From Oleidesulfovibrio alaskensis DSM 16109 (GTDB lineage: Bacteria > Desulfobacterota > Desulfovibrionia > Desulfovibrionales > Desulfovibrionaceae), in contig NZ_KI519494.1 of assembly GCF_000482745.1 (NCBI RefSeq), positions 186,001 through 250,000 on the forward strand: a stretch of 64,000 nucleotides of DNA, written 5' to 3'. A program made the translations under genes and the position numbers. Below, piece after piece: positions 33,371-42,697 of this stretch. Below the pieces are notes generated by a model, which was not told the DNA's origin, ran no database searches, and saw only the letters and a program-made list of their open reading frames with translations. Within the stretch, counting starts at the first letter, position 1; each line of letters begins with the position of its first letter.

Positions 33371-33925
33371 TCAGCGAAGATAAGGGCGCAATAATGAGAA
33401 AAAGCGCTCCGCTGCCGCCTGCACTGTGGAGTCATTGACAATGACGGCGCAATCTTTGCCGGTGCCGCAGTCCGCCAGCAGGCAGTTGTGCTGCAGGCGT
33501 CTGCGAATCTGCGCTTCAGTCTCGCGCCCCCGCTGTGCAAGGCGTTCTGCAATCAGACTTTCGGGTGCCGTCACAAGCACGGGATGCATGGCGGGGTACC
33601 GCAGCAGTGCGCTTTTCAGATAGCCTCGCGAACCGTTGACGACCACGGCGTGTCCCTGTGCCAGCCATCCGTCGATTTCTATGCCTATGCCGTAGTGCAG
33701 ACCGTGGCTTTGCCAGTGCAGGGCAAACTGACCTGCATGACGCATGTCGTCGAATTCTTGGGGATGAAGCGGCATGTGGCGTTCACCGCCGGCTGATGCA
33801 GGCCGTGTGATGTACCGCCGTGCAAAGAGAACTCCGGCGCATTCCGCGCGGCTGCGCACGGCATCCAGCACGGTATCCTTGCCCGCGCCGGAAGGCCCCA
33901 TGACATAAAACAGCGGGCCGGTCAC
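33371..33925 (-). CDS. phnN: Ribose 1,5-bisphosphokinase PhnN
   Basis: This 184-residue P-loop kinase shows Walker A GPSGAGKDT (residues 10-18) and the guanylate-kinase-like ARRYITRPAS segment (about 35-44). It phosphorylates ribose 1,5-bisphosphate to PRPP, the last step of the C-P lyase pathway. It overlaps the DUF1045 gene by four bases and is the last gene of the phnG-N transcript. The length is normal for PhnN. Confidence 0.93.
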   Translation of the reverse strand: MTGPLFYVMGPSGAGKDTVLDAVRSRAECAGVLFARRYITRPASAGGERHMPLHPQEFDDMRHAGQFALHWQSHGLHYGIGIEIDGWLAQGHAVVVNGSRGYLKSALLRYPAMHPVLVTAPESLIAERLAQRGRETEAQIRRRLQHNCLLADCGTGKDCAVIVNDSTVQAAAERFFSLLRPYLR

Positions 33926-34632
33926 TGCGCATTCTCCTGTGTGCTGCCCAGTGCCACGCGGGCGCGTTCGGTAAACGGCGAGCTGCGGTCAGGCTGAAAG
34001 CATACCGTGACTTCGTGTACGGGCACGGCATCTGCCAGATACGCATGCAGCAATGCTTCAAGCCTGTTTTTGTATTCCGGCCGCAGGCGCGTTTCCACGG
34101 CATCGGTCAGCGTCATGTGAAAGCGGTATTCCTCAAGCACAAACGGATAGCCGAACCGGCGCAGCAGACGCTCCTGCCGTCCGGAAAGTCCTTTGCGCAT
34201 ATGGCGTTCAAGGTCGTGGCGCGAAAGAGGCGCCCGCAGGTGGTCAAGCCTGCGTACACAGTCGGCGGCCAGTTTGTGCAGTGCGGGCGAAACTGCCGTG
34301 GGAGTAAGTGCCAGAAAATTGCCGAAATAGCTTACGGCAAGGCCGGAAAGGGCGAAGGGGCTGTGTTCGCGGCATATGGTTGCTGTCTCGCGCAGCAGGT
34401 CTTTTTCGGTGACTTCCGGCGCCAGTTCGAAAGGAGCCTTGAGCGTGGCGTGAAAGCCGTATTTTTTGGGTGCACCGGTCAGAGAGGCGTGCTCCGGAAC
34501 GGAAAACCCGAGCGGCGGGCGGGGCGGTTTTCTGTGCGGGTCGTCGGGTGTTCTGCCCAGCCAGTCCGTGCCCAGAGCTTCCAGTCGCGAGCGGCGCGGC
34601 GGCAGGTAATAGATGGCATAACGTGCGGTCAT
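33922..34632 (-). CDS. DUF1045 phosphonate-metabolism 2H phosphoesterase
   Basis: This 236-residue protein (start at ATG 34632; an in-frame ATG at 34662 would add 10 Arg-rich residues) is of the DUF1045 family found in phn operons. The two His-x-Thr motifs of the 2H phosphoesterase superfamily are present: FHATLKAPF (about 68-76) and FHMTLTDAV (about 169-177). Such enzymes act on cyclic or 2',5'-type phosphoesters. The operon lacks phnP, which opens the ribose 1,2-cyclic phosphate intermediate, so this protein may do that job. It lies between phnM and phnN and overlaps phnN by four bases. Confidence 0.88.
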   Translation of the reverse strand: MTARYAIYYLPPRRSRLEALGTDWLGRTPDDPHRKPPRPPLGFSVPEHASLTGAPKKYGFHATLKAPFELAPEVTEKDLLRETATICREHSPFALSGLAVSYFGNFLALTPTAVSPALHKLAADCVRRLDHLRAPLSRHDLERHMRKGLSGRQERLLRRFGYPFVLEEYRFHMTLTDAVETRLRPEYKNRLEALLHAYLADAVPVHEVTVCFQPDRSSPFTERARVALGSTQENAQ

Positions 34633-34689
34633 GGTGTGTCTCCGGCGTTTATCCCTGTGCAATTCAGTCGGGCGGTTGCGGCCTGCCGT

Positions 34690-35856
34690 CTACAGCAGGC
34701 GGTTGCCGCCCCGCCATACCGTGCGCACCACGGGCACATCGTCCACCAGCTTCACCCGGACAATATCCGCGCGTTTGCCGGTTGCTATCTCGCCTCTGTC
34801 GTGCAGGCTGAGCAGACGAGCGGGGTTGGCCGTCACCGTGGCCAGCGCCTCATGCAGCGGTATGCCGACCTGCTGATGCAGCATGAAGGCGCCGTGCAGC
34901 AGGCTTGCGGGAACATAGTCGGAAGAAAGGATGTCCAGCAGGCCCTGCGCCGCCAGTTCGCGTGCGGATATGTTACCGGAATGTGATCCGCCGCGCACCA
35001 CATTGGGAGCGCCCATGACAATACCCAGCCCCAGCTTGCGAGCTTTGGCCGCGGCTGCGGCCGTGGTGGGAAATTCCGATATGGTTATGCCTTCGCGCAC
35101 GGCCTCGGCCACATGTTCTTCGGTGGTATCGTCGTGGCTGGCCACGGGTATGCCCCGTCTGTGGCACATGGCCAGAATCACGGAGCGGTTGACGGCGGCG
35201 TTGCGTTCCTGCTCGCCTTTCAGTTTTTCCACCAGTCCGGAAAACTGCTCGTCAGTCCAGTCTTCCTGTTTGTAGTATTCGCGGTACTTGGCGTAGTCGC
35301 AGAACTGCCGCTGTCCGGGAGTGTGGTCCATCAGCGAGACAAGCCGCAGGATAGCCTCATCCGCATACGGTTCAAACATTTCCATGACATAGGGGTCGCA
35401 TATTTCGCAACGCAGATGCATCTGATGATCGGCCCGCAGAATATTTTTGCTGCGGGCGTCCCGTATGGCCGCCACCGACATGGACAGCAGGGTGTGCCGC
35501 ATTTTGCCTTCATTCAGCTGGCCGCAGCATATGGAGTCGAGCACCGTGGTTATGCCGGAACCGACAACCTGTGTGTCGTGCGCCACCAGTGCGGCAAGCG
35601 CCGAAGGCCACAGCACGCCCGGACGGGGCTGAAACTGGGTTTCCAGATGGTCGGTGTGCATCTCAATAAGCCCGGGGATGATATAGTCGCCTTCAACGTC
35701 GCGTACCATGCTGCCGCCGCAGCTGCATACCCCTCCGGTGCGGACGGTGCCCTCTTCCACGGCGGCAATGGTTTCGTCCCGGGTGACAACGGTGCCGTAT
35801 ATGGTTCCCTGCGGGGTGACCACATTGGCGTTGGTGAATATGACTTCTCCGGTCAT
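34690..35856 (-). CDS. phnM: Alpha-D-ribose 1-methylphosphonate 5-triphosphate diphosphatase PhnM
   Basis: This 388-residue amidohydrolase-fold enzyme has the metal-binding [16 protein letters not shown] motif (about residues 67-82). Further ligands appear in the [15 protein letters not shown] region and in [14 protein letters not shown], and there is a late VRGGSHSGN segment. It removes pyrophosphate from the triphosphate intermediate made by PhnGHIL. Its start overlaps the phnL stop by four bases. The length is typical (E. coli PhnM is about 378). Confidence 0.95.
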   Translation of the reverse strand: MTGEVIFTNANVVTPQGTIYGTVVTRDETIAAVEEGTVRTGGVCSCGGSMVRDVEGDYIIPGLIEMHTDHLETQFQPRPGVLWPSALAALVAHDTQVVGSGITTVLDSICCGQLNEGKMRHTLLSMSVAAIRDARSKNILRADHQMHLRCEICDPYVMEMFEPYADEAILRLVSLMDHTPGQRQFCDYAKYREYYKQEDWTDEQFSGLVEKLKGEQERNAAVNRSVILAMCHRRGIPVASHDDTTEEHVAEAVREGITISEFPTTAAAAAKARKLGLGIVMGAPNVVRGGSHSGNISARELAAQGLLDILSSDYVPASLLHGAFMLHQQVGIPLHEALATVTANPARLLSLHDRGEIATGKRADIVRVKLVDDVPVVRTVWRGGNRLL

Positions 35857-36551
35857 GCCGCCATCTCCATGGTCTGCATGTCAAAAACACGGTCGGCCAC
35901 GGCACCGCGCACGTCGTCATCATGAAAGATGCCTACAACGGCGGTTCCGCGTGCTTTTGCCTCATGTATCAGCTCTGTCACTATCTGCTTGTTGGCGCCG
36001 TCCAGCGATGCCGTGGGCTCGTCCAGCAGCAGCACGGGGTAGGGCACGGCAAATCCCCGTGCGATGTTCACGCGCTGCTGTTCGCCGCCGGAAAACGTGG
36101 CGGGTGCAATGTCCCACAGTCTGCGCGGAATATTCATGCGCTCCAGCAGTTCGGCTGCCTGTTTCCGGGCTTCTGCCGTATGGCCCGTCACTTCTTTGCG
36201 GGCGGCCGCCACTATATCCAGTGCGGTAACGCGCGGAATGACGCGCAGAAACTGGCTGACATAGCCTATGGTGTATTTGCGGATTTCCAGCACCTTGCGC
36301 GGCGGGGCCGGGACAATATCCACCATGGTGCCGCGGTGCAGCACGCTGATGGAGCCGGCTGTGGGTTTGTAGTTTGCATACAGCGAGCGCAGCAGGGTGG
36401 ATTTGCCCGCGCCGGACCGGCCGGAAAGCGCTACGCATTCTCCGGCCCGCACCTGAAGTGAAAGATTGTTGAAGACAGCGATGTGTGTTCCTCCCTGATT
36501 ATGCAGGGTGAATGTTTTGCACACGTTCTGCACGTCCAGCATTACAGTCAT
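35853..36551 (-). CDS. phnL: C-P lyase ABC-type subunit PhnL
   Basis: This 232-residue ABC ATPase has Walker [10 protein letters not shown] (about residues 40-48), signature [13 protein letters not shown] (about 152-164) and Walker [12 protein letters not shown]. PhnL associates with the C-P lyase core and is needed with PhnGHI for forming the ribosyl-phosphonate triphosphate. The insertion around [20 protein letters not shown] is typical of PhnL. It is separated from phnK by 38 bases and overlaps phnM. Confidence 0.94.
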   Translation of the reverse strand: MTVMLDVQNVCKTFTLHNQGGTHIAVFNNLSLQVRAGECVALSGRSGAGKSTLLRSLYANYKPTAGSISVLHRGTMVDIVPAPPRKVLEIRKYTIGYVSQFLRVIPRVTALDIVAAARKEVTGHTAEARKQAAELLERMNIPRRLWDIAPATFSGGEQQRVNIARGFAVPYPVLLLDEPTASLDGANKQIVTELIHEAKARGTAVVGIFHDDDVRGAVADRVFDMQTMEMAA

Positions 36552-36589
36552 GAATCAGTTCCTGTGAATGATGTGAAAAGGGTTGCGGG

Positions 36590-37444
36590 TCAGACCTGCA
36601 GGATGGAAGAAACCAGCAGCTGGGTGTAGTGGTGGTGCGGGTCGTCCAGCACCTGATCGGTCAGACCTGCCTCCACCACCTGCCCCTGACACATGACCAT
36701 GAGCCGGTGTGCCAGAATGCGGGCCACTGCCAGATCATGCGTCACAATAACCACGGCCAGTCCCATGTCGGCCACCAGCCCGCGCAGCAGGTCCAGCAGG
36801 CGCGCCTGTACCGAAACATCCAGCCCGCCGGTGGGCTCATCCATAAAAACAAGCCGCGGGGCAGATACCAGATTGCGTGCTATCTGCAGCCGCTGCTGCA
36901 TGCCGCCGGAAAAGGTGCGCGGCAGGTCGTCCATGCGGTTGCGGGCAATTTCCACACGGTCCAGCCACGTGGCCGACCGCTGGCGGATGTTGCCGTAGTG
37001 ACGCATGCCCACGCCCATGAGCCGTTCGCCGATGTTGGCACCCGCGCTCACATTGCCCCGCAGGCCGTCGCGGGGGTTCTGGTGCACATATCCCCACTCC
37101 GTGCGCATGAGCATGCGGCGGATATGCTCCGGCGCGGCGTGCACATTGCACAGGGTGCCGTCCTTGCCGCGATAGTGCACCGAGCCGCAGGTGGGTGCCT
37201 GACGGCCGGAAATGCAGTTGAGCAGCGTGGATTTGCCGGAGCCGGATTCGCCTACAATGCCGATGATTTCGCCGGGGTAGAGATCAAAGGAGACATCAAG
37301 GCAGCCTGCGCGGTCTCCGTAATATCTGCTCAGCCCTTTGACGCTGAGAAGCGGATTTTCTTCGCAATGCGCTGCGGGCATGCCGGGTGCGGGTATATTC
37401 CGTGCGGCCGGAAAACGGCCGGAAACGCTGAGCAGATTATCCAT
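36590..37444 (-). CDS. phnK: C-P lyase ABC-type subunit PhnK
   Basis: The start at ATG 37444, after AAGGAGG, gives 284 residues; a longer frame upstream overlaps phnJ and is not supported. It has Walker A GESGSGKST, signature FSGGMQQRLQIAR and Walker B VFMDEPTGGLD. PhnK docks on the PhnGHIJ core. About 30 residues precede the normal N-terminus (LLSVKGLSRYYG), a small extension compared with E. coli PhnK (252). It overlaps phnJ by eight bases. Confidence 0.94.
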   Translation of the reverse strand: MDNLLSVSGRFPAARNIPAPGMPAAHCEENPLLSVKGLSRYYGDRAGCLDVSFDLYPGEIIGIVGESGSGKSTLLNCISGRQAPTCGSVHYRGKDGTLCNVHAAPEHIRRMLMRTEWGYVHQNPRDGLRGNVSAGANIGERLMGVGMRHYGNIRQRSATWLDRVEIARNRMDDLPRTFSGGMQQRLQIARNLVSAPRLVFMDEPTGGLDVSVQARLLDLLRGLVADMGLAVVIVTHDLAVARILAHRLMVMCQGQVVEAGLTDQVLDDPHHHYTQLLVSSILQV

Positions 37445-38393
37445 TGTCGGCTTCCTCCTTCCGGCCGGATGCAGGCACCGGTTCACGGTGCGCAGAGGGC
37501 GCGGCCATGGCGCCGGTGTGCCCCTGCGCTCTGCGTCCGGCGCAGTAGTTGCTGTCGGAACAGACAAACATCCTGTTTCCCTGGTTATCGAGAATTATTT
37601 CATCAAGGTAGCTGTCGGATGCCCCGCACAGCCCGCATACGTCATCCCATTGCTGCACGCTGAACGGATGATCCTCGAAGTCGAGGCTGCGTACCGCGGT
37701 GTACGGCGGGATGGCGTAGATGCGCTGTTCGCGGCCTGCCCCGAACAGCTGCAGCGCCGGGCTGTTGTCCATTTTGGGGTTGTCAAACTTGGGGTTGGGC
37801 GAGGGACTGGCGATGTATCTGCCTGCCACCAGCACGGGGTAGTCGAAGCTGGTGGCAATATGACCGTGACGGGCAATATCTTCGTACAGCTTCACATGCA
37901 TCACCCCGTACTCCTGATGTGCATGCATTTTGCGCGTTTCGGTTTCCCGCGGTTCCATCCAGCGCAGCGGTTCGGGAATGGGTACCTGAAAAATCAGTAT
38001 CTGCCCGTCGCTGAGCGGCTGTTCGGGAATACGGTGACGGGTCTGGATGAGTGTTGCTCCGGCGGTGTCCTCCGTGGTGGCAACTCCCGTTGTGCGCCGG
38101 AAAAAGCTGCGGATGGAGACCGCGTTGGTGGTGTCGTCCGCGCCCTGATCGATAACCTTGAGGGTGTCGTCACGCCCGATGACCGACGCGGTTATCTGGA
38201 TGCCGCCCGTGCCCCAGCCGTACGGCATGGGCATTTCGCGGCTGGCGAAAGGCACCTGATAACCGGGAATCGCCACGGCTTTCAGTGTGGCGCGGCGCAC
38301 CATGCGCTTGGTCTGTTCGTCCAGAAAGGCGAAATTATACCCCTGCGCCGCAAGCCGTGGGCCGCCTGCTGCTGTGGTGTTGCACTGTGTCAT
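37437..38393 (-). CDS. phnJ: Carbon-phosphorus lyase catalytic subunit PhnJ
   Basis: This 318-residue radical-SAM enzyme breaks the C-P bond of alpha-D-ribose 1-methylphosphonate 5-phosphate. The cluster cysteines are Cys253, Cys256, Cys278 and Cys284, with the C-x2-C-x21-C-x5-C spacing of PhnJ; the first two lie in VCGLCG. The glycine region GAGREQRIYAIPPY is also conserved. It carries a C-terminal tail (to 318, versus 281 in E. coli). Its ATG overlaps the last base of phnI. Confidence 0.96.
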   Translation of the reverse strand: MTQCNTTAAGGPRLAAQGYNFAFLDEQTKRMVRRATLKAVAIPGYQVPFASREMPMPYGWGTGGIQITASVIGRDDTLKVIDQGADDTTNAVSIRSFFRRTTGVATTEDTAGATLIQTRHRIPEQPLSDGQILIFQVPIPEPLRWMEPRETETRKMHAHQEYGVMHVKLYEDIARHGHIATSFDYPVLVAGRYIASPSPNPKFDNPKMDNSPALQLFGAGREQRIYAIPPYTAVRSLDFEDHPFSVQQWDDVCGLCGASDSYLDEIILDNQGNRMFVCSDSNYCAGRRAQGHTGAMAAPSAHREPVPASGRKEEADNG

Positions 38394-39589
38394 TATGCTG
38401 CTCCTTCCAGCAGGGCGGCGCTGGCGCTGTCCTGCTGGTCCGCCTGCTGTGCCGCCTGCTGTGCCGCCTGTTCGCGCGCTTCTCTGCGGGCTTTGCTCTG
38501 CGCCCAGTTGGTGCGCAGGCGGCGCAGTATTTCCAGCTCGCTCTGAAAGTCCACATGATGCGGCAGCTTGAGGTGCTCCACAAAACCTGTGGCTTCAACA
38601 TTGTCGCTGTGCATCAGCACAAATTCTTCATCCTGTGCGGGCGCGGTGATATCTTCATGCAGTTCGCGGCAGCGCAGGGCGCGGTCCACCAGCGCCATGG
38701 AAATGGCTTTGCGTTCGCCGCTGCCGAAGGTGATGCCGTATCCTCTGGTAAAGGCCGGCGGCGTGTCTTCGCTGCCGTCATACAGCGAGACGATTTCGCT
38801 TTCGGTAACGGTGATGTCGCCTATGTTGACGGCGAAACCCAGTTCTTCGGGCACCACATGCACGGCAACGCTGCCCATGCGTATTTCGCCGGCAAAAGGA
38901 TGGCCCCCGGAGCTTTTGAAGCCGCGCTGGGTGGAGTAGCCCATGGCGAGTAAAAAACCTTCGTCGGCACGGGTGAGGTTCTGCAGACGGATATCGCGTT
39001 CAGCAGGCAGTTCCAGAGGTTCGCGTGTTATGTCGCCCACATGGTGCGCGTCAGGATTTCCGGCTGCTTCCACCAGCCCGTCGCCATGCAGAAAGTCGAG
39101 TATGCGCGGTGTTTCCGCATGGGGTTCCTGCAGCGGTTCCGCCTGCAGCGGGGCAGGCGGTGCGGCGTGCCGGTTTGCCTGTCCGTCTGCCAGTGAAAAG
39201 TCGAGCAGCCGGTGTGTGTAGTCAAAGGTGGGGCCCAGCAGCTGTCCGCCGGGCATGTCTTTGAACGCTGCGGAAATCCGCCGTCTGAGCTGCATGGCTG
39301 TTGTTTCCAGCGGCAGACTGGTGCAGAGCCGCGGCAGGGTGGTGCGGTAGGCCCGCAGCAGAAAAATGGCCTCGATGGCATCGCCGCGGGCCTGTTTAAG
39401 GGCCAGTGCTGCCAGTTCCGGATCATACAGCGAACCTTCGGTCATGACGCGGTCCACTGCCAGCCGCATCTGTTCGCGTATCTGGGCCACGCTGATTTCC
39501 GGCACTGCGGGATCGCCGCGGCGTTCTGCGGCCAGATACAGGTGTGCGCTGGCAATGGCTTTTTCGCCGCCTTTCACTGCTACATACAT
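38393..39589 (-). CDS. phnI: C-P lyase core subunit PhnI
   Basis: This 398-residue protein starts MYVAVKGGEKAIASAHLYLA, the usual PhnI N-terminus. It contains the conserved LARADEGFLLAMGYSTQRGF-type segment (here starting NLTRADEG, about 206) and LPHHVDFQSELEILRRLRT (about 341). PhnI is the nucleosidase that, with PhnG, PhnH and PhnL, couples phosphonate to ATP ribose. The C-terminal 35 residues are an Ala/Gln-rich tail (REQAAQQAAQQADQQ) not needed in other PhnI proteins. It overlaps phnH by 10 bases. Confidence 0.95.
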   Translation of the reverse strand: MYVAVKGGEKAIASAHLYLAAERRGDPAVPEISVAQIREQMRLAVDRVMTEGSLYDPELAALALKQARGDAIEAIFLLRAYRTTLPRLCTSLPLETTAMQLRRRISAAFKDMPGGQLLGPTFDYTHRLLDFSLADGQANRHAAPPAPLQAEPLQEPHAETPRILDFLHGDGLVEAAGNPDAHHVGDITREPLELPAERDIRLQNLTRADEGFLLAMGYSTQRGFKSSGGHPFAGEIRMGSVAVHVVPEELGFAVNIGDITVTESEIVSLYDGSEDTPPAFTRGYGITFGSGERKAISMALVDRALRCRELHEDITAPAQDEEFVLMHSDNVEATGFVEHLKLPHHVDFQSELEILRRLRTNWAQSKARREAREQAAQQAAQQADQQDSASAALLEGAA

Positions 39590-40191
39590 GTTGTCTGCCT
39601 CCGTATGCGTACCGTGCGCGGAAGGCAGAGCACTCCTTCGGGCGCGGCAAGGATGGTGTCTGTTCCCTGCGGAAACAGCGCGGCGTTGGCCTGATGCATT
39701 GTCCAGAAGGCATCGGCCAGTCCGCTTACGGAAATGTGTGCCTCTTTCTGTATGCCGGGCCCCTGCAGCGTTACCGGTCCGGCTGCTGCTGCGGACTGCA
39801 CCTGAATGATGAGCGTGGCTGACCTGTCGGGGTATTCCGGCGTGCCTGTGGCAAAACGGGACCAGTCCGGCACGGTGTTACTGTCTGTGATGACGGCGAA
39901 TGCGGCATCTTCCGGACGGTGTGTCAGCGGACAGCCGCAGTGGAACTGCAGCCAGTGCGCCAGCGGACTTTCCGGCTGCTGCAGCCAGACGGGGGTTTCG
40001 TGGTCCAGCAGGGTCAGAGCCACTCCTGCCGCGGCGGGGCTGCATGGCGCGGGCACCTGCTGCGGCATTGCCTCGCCGCAAGGTGCGCACACGGTGCCCG
40101 GACGCGACATGGCGTTGAGCAGGGCACGGTACCACTGCTGACTGTGGTGTACCGGGTCGGCAAAGCCGGGAAGCATCTGCTGCTTGGTCAT
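39580..40191 (-). CDS. phnH: C-P lyase core subunit PhnH
   Basis: This 203-residue protein is the PhnH component of the PhnGHIJ complex. Family features include the N-terminal GFADPVHHSQQWYRALLNAM and SRPGTV, a central ALTLLDHETPVWL segment, and GPGIQKE. It overlaps phnG by four bases and phnI by 10. The length matches E. coli PhnH (194). Confidence 0.94.
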   Translation of the reverse strand: MTKQQMLPGFADPVHHSQQWYRALLNAMSRPGTVCAPCGEAMPQQVPAPCSPAAAGVALTLLDHETPVWLQQPESPLAHWLQFHCGCPLTHRPEDAAFAVITDSNTVPDWSRFATGTPEYPDRSATLIIQVQSAAAAGPVTLQGPGIQKEAHISVSGLADAFWTMHQANAALFPQGTDTILAAPEGVLCLPRTVRIRRQTTCM

Positions 40192-40643
40192 GGCTGGTCC
40201 TCCCCGCGTACCATGGTGAAAAATTCCACTCTGGTGGCCGCGGCCTGCGCCGCCTGCGTGCGGCGGGTTGCGGCTATGCGCTGCTGCAGAGGCAGTATGA
40301 CCGTGCGTGTGAGCGTGCCGGTGTGTTCAGGGTCTTGCAGCAACCCGTCAAAGACCGCGGCCAGCTCGGCGTGGCGGCTGCTGCGGCCCGCCACATAGGC
40401 GTGTCCGGCAAAGCCGTTCACATCCACCGCACAGCGGGTCAGGGTCATTTCACCCATATTGAACGGAGCGCCGCTGCCGTTGGTGCGTGCCTGCACCATG
40501 GCCAGTCCGGTTTCGGGCTGCCGCAGCAGCGCATATTCTGGTCGGCGGGGCAGGCTGTTCCAGGCTGCTTCCAGCTCGGCCAGCGGGGCCCGTGCCAGTA
40601 CGGACATCCAGTGCTGCCGTGTTTCTGTAGGTATCTGATCCAT
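40188..40643 (-). CDS. phnG: C-P lyase core subunit PhnG
   Basis: This 151-residue protein shows the PhnG pattern RQHWMSVLARAP near the N-terminus, LLRQPETGLAMVQAR (about 38-52), GAPFNMGEMTLTRCAV (about 57-72) and GHAYVAGRSSRHAELAAVFD (about 79-98). It is the first gene of the phnG-N operon, and the region upstream, shared with phnF, contains a palindromic operator. Confidence 0.94.
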   Translation of the reverse strand: MDQIPTETRQHWMSVLARAPLAELEAAWNSLPRRPEYALLRQPETGLAMVQARTNGSGAPFNMGEMTLTRCAVDVNGFAGHAYVAGRSSRHAELAAVFDGLLQDPEHTGTLTRTVILPLQQRIAATRRTQAAQAAATRVEFFTMVRGEDQP

Positions 40644-40668
40644 GTCTGTTTCCGGATGTATGCTTATG

Positions 40669-40682
40669 GTTGTCTAGATAAC
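40669..40682. promoter_or_regulatory. Candidate PhnF operator
   Basis: GTTGTCTAGATAAC is an imperfect palindrome (12 of 14 positions symmetric), located between phnG and the divergent phnF gene. Its size and position fit a GntR/UTRA-family site controlling both directions. Confidence 0.55.
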
Positions 40683-40779
40683 TTTATGTGTTTCTGTAAC
40701 ACTGCCGGCATGCTTTCATTCTGCCGTCCGTCTATGCTGCCTGTTCCGCATGGAACACAGCAAAAAGGAGAGGCAAGCA

Positions 40780-41562
40780 ATGACGCATGACACGGTACCT
40801 GTTGCGCATCGGGAACTGGAACGGGGAAACGGAGTGGCGCTGTGGCGCCAGATTCAGGCTGTGCTGGAGCATGACCTGCGCAGCGGATATGTGGCTGCAG
40901 GTGAAAAACTGCCCACGGAGCGGCAGCTGGCACAGCGTTTCGGCGTAAACCGTCATACCGTGAGGCAGGCGCTGGCTGAACTTGCCCGTAAGGAGCTTAT
41001 CGTTGTGGAACAGGGACGCGGCGCGTTCGCCCGCAGGGACAAGCTTGATTACGCGCTTGCGCGGCGGGTCCGCTTCAGCGAAAACCTGCTGCGGCAGAGC
41101 CGTATTCCCAGTGAGCGGCTGCTGGGCAGCGACAAAGTGCAGGCCGGGCGCAGGGCGGCGGAAGCGCTGCAGGTGCTGCCCGCCACGATGCTGCTGCGGC
41201 TGCGCACCGTGGGTAATGCCGACGGCCGCCCCCTGTGCTGCACCACGCACTATTTTCCGTACGGGCGGTTTGCGGGTTTTGCCGCTGTCTACGGACAGCT
41301 GCATTCCGTCACTGCTGCATTCCGGGCGCTGGGGGTGGCTGATTATGTACGCACCTCCACCCGCATCACGTCCAGAATGCCCGATGCCGCAGAGGTCCGG
41401 GCGCTGGGGCTGGCGCGGCAGACTCCGGTGCTGGTGGTGGAATCGGTCAATGCCGACGGCGCCGGTACTCCCGTGGAATACGGGGTGTGCGTCTGGGCGG
41501 CCGACCGCATCCAGTTTGTCATCGATGCCGCGGAAAGCGTCTGCGGCGGTACAGGCGGCTGA
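40780..41562 (+). CDS. phnF: GntR-family (HutC/UTRA) phosphonate regulator PhnF
   Basis: From ATG 40780 with AAGGAG upstream, this gives 260 residues; an ATG at 40750 has no ribosome site. It has an N-terminal GntR winged helix (about 12-78: LPTERQLAQRFGVNRHTVRQ) and a C-terminal UTRA ligand-binding domain (about 95-250). It is divergent from phnG and convergent with phnE, the standard place for PhnF, and should repress the phn genes until phosphonate or low phosphate relieves it. Confidence 0.93.
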   Translation: MTHDTVPVAHRELERGNGVALWRQIQAVLEHDLRSGYVAAGEKLPTERQLAQRFGVNRHTVRQALAELARKELIVVEQGRGAFARRDKLDYALARRVRFSENLLRQSRIPSERLLGSDKVQAGRRAAEALQVLPATMLLRLRTVGNADGRPLCCTTHYFPYGRFAGFAAVYGQLHSVTAAFRALGVADYVRTSTRITSRMPDAAEVRALGLARQTPVLVVESVNADGAGTPVEYGVCVWAADRIQFVIDAAESVCGGTGG

Positions 41563-41573
41563 ACTGCGCATGG

Positions 41574-42671
41574 TTATACAAACCTGCTGCGGATGATGCC
41601 GCACATGTAATCGATGACGGTGACCATGAGGATGACCAGAATCATCATGGTGCTTACTTCGCGGTACAGGTAGCCGTTCAGCTTGTCGAAAATCAGAAAG
41701 CCTATGCCGCCGGCACCCACAAATCCCAGAATGGTGGCGCTGCGCACGTTGGTTTCAAAGCGCAGCAGGCTGTAGCTGACAATGAGCGGCATCATCTGCG
41801 GCAGCACGGAAAAGACAATGGTCTGTACCGAGCTGGCGCCGCTGGCTTCCACGGCTTCCACCTGACCGGGTTCGATGGCTTCGATACCTTCGCTGAACAC
41901 CTTGCTGAGAATGCCGAACGAGTGGATGGCAAGGGCCAGCACCCCGGCATAAGGCCCCAGACCGATGACTGCCACGAAAATGAGGGCCATGACGAATTCA
42001 TTGAATCCGCGGCAGAAGTCGAGCAGCCGCCGCATGGCAAACTGGATGCTGCGGCGCAGCTTTTTGCGGGCGGGCGAGCTGCCCGGCAGAATAAGACACA
42101 GCGTGTTGCGTGCCGCCAGCATGGATGCGGGAATGGCTGCCACAAAAGCCAGCAGCGTGCCCCATATGGCTATGGCAATGGTTTCAATCAGGGCGCGGCT
42201 GTACTGCATCAGGGGGCCGGTACGCATTTCCGGAGGAAAGAAACCGCCGCGCTTTTCATCCAGCACCCGTTCGTATTCTTCCTGCACTATGGCGTCGAAT
42301 GCCGCAGGGTCCATCGCGGCCAGCCTTTTTTCGGCCAGTTCGTTGCCGCGTCCGGTCATTTCCGTAAAGTCCGCGGAGCCTTTGGCAGCCATTTCTTTGC
42401 GCACTTCGTCCATGGCTTCCTGATGGATGATGATGGCGGGCAGCCTGCGTGCCTGTTCCATGGCAGCCGTTCTGTCGGCATCTGAAATGCTGTGCCCGAA
42501 CAGGTATTCCACGGCGTTGTTGCGTTTTTCGTACAGTTTGACGGGGTCGATGCCGCACCACACGTACGTTACGGCAAGGACTGCTGCTACAGTGAGGCTC
42601 ATGAGTCCGAGAAGGACCCTCTGGGTGAGGGTCTTTCTCGGGGTGAGCTGTTCGAGGGTCAGTTCTGACAT
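41574..42671 (-). CDS. phnE: Phosphonate ABC transporter permease PhnE
   Basis: From ATG 42671 this gives 365 residues. The C-terminal part is a normal PhnE permease with the EAA-type loop (VEAVEASGASSVQTIVFSVL) and several membrane helices. Between the first membrane helix (about 16-40) and the second lies a charged region of about 100 residues (KLYEKRNNAVEYLF to FFPPEMRTG), which makes the protein longer than the usual 260-280. The gene ends 11 bases from the convergent phnF stop. Confidence 0.93.
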   Translation of the reverse strand: MSELTLEQLTPRKTLTQRVLLGLMSLTVAAVLAVTYVWCGIDPVKLYEKRNNAVEYLFGHSISDADRTAAMEQARRLPAIIIHQEAMDEVRKEMAAKGSADFTEMTGRGNELAEKRLAAMDPAAFDAIVQEEYERVLDEKRGGFFPPEMRTGPLMQYSRALIETIAIAIWGTLLAFVAAIPASMLAARNTLCLILPGSSPARKKLRRSIQFAMRRLLDFCRGFNEFVMALIFVAVIGLGPYAGVLALAIHSFGILSKVFSEGIEAIEPGQVEAVEASGASSVQTIVFSVLPQMMPLIVSYSLLRFETNVRSATILGFVGAGGIGFLIFDKLNGYLYREVSTMMILVILMVTVIDYMCGIIRSRFV

Positions 42672-42697
42672 GCTCTTTTCCGGTGGATGGACTGGTG

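Noticed and set aside
34015..38953. Several long plus-strand frames across the phn operon
   Set aside because: They run antisense to phn genes with intact active sites; high third-position GC explains the open frames.
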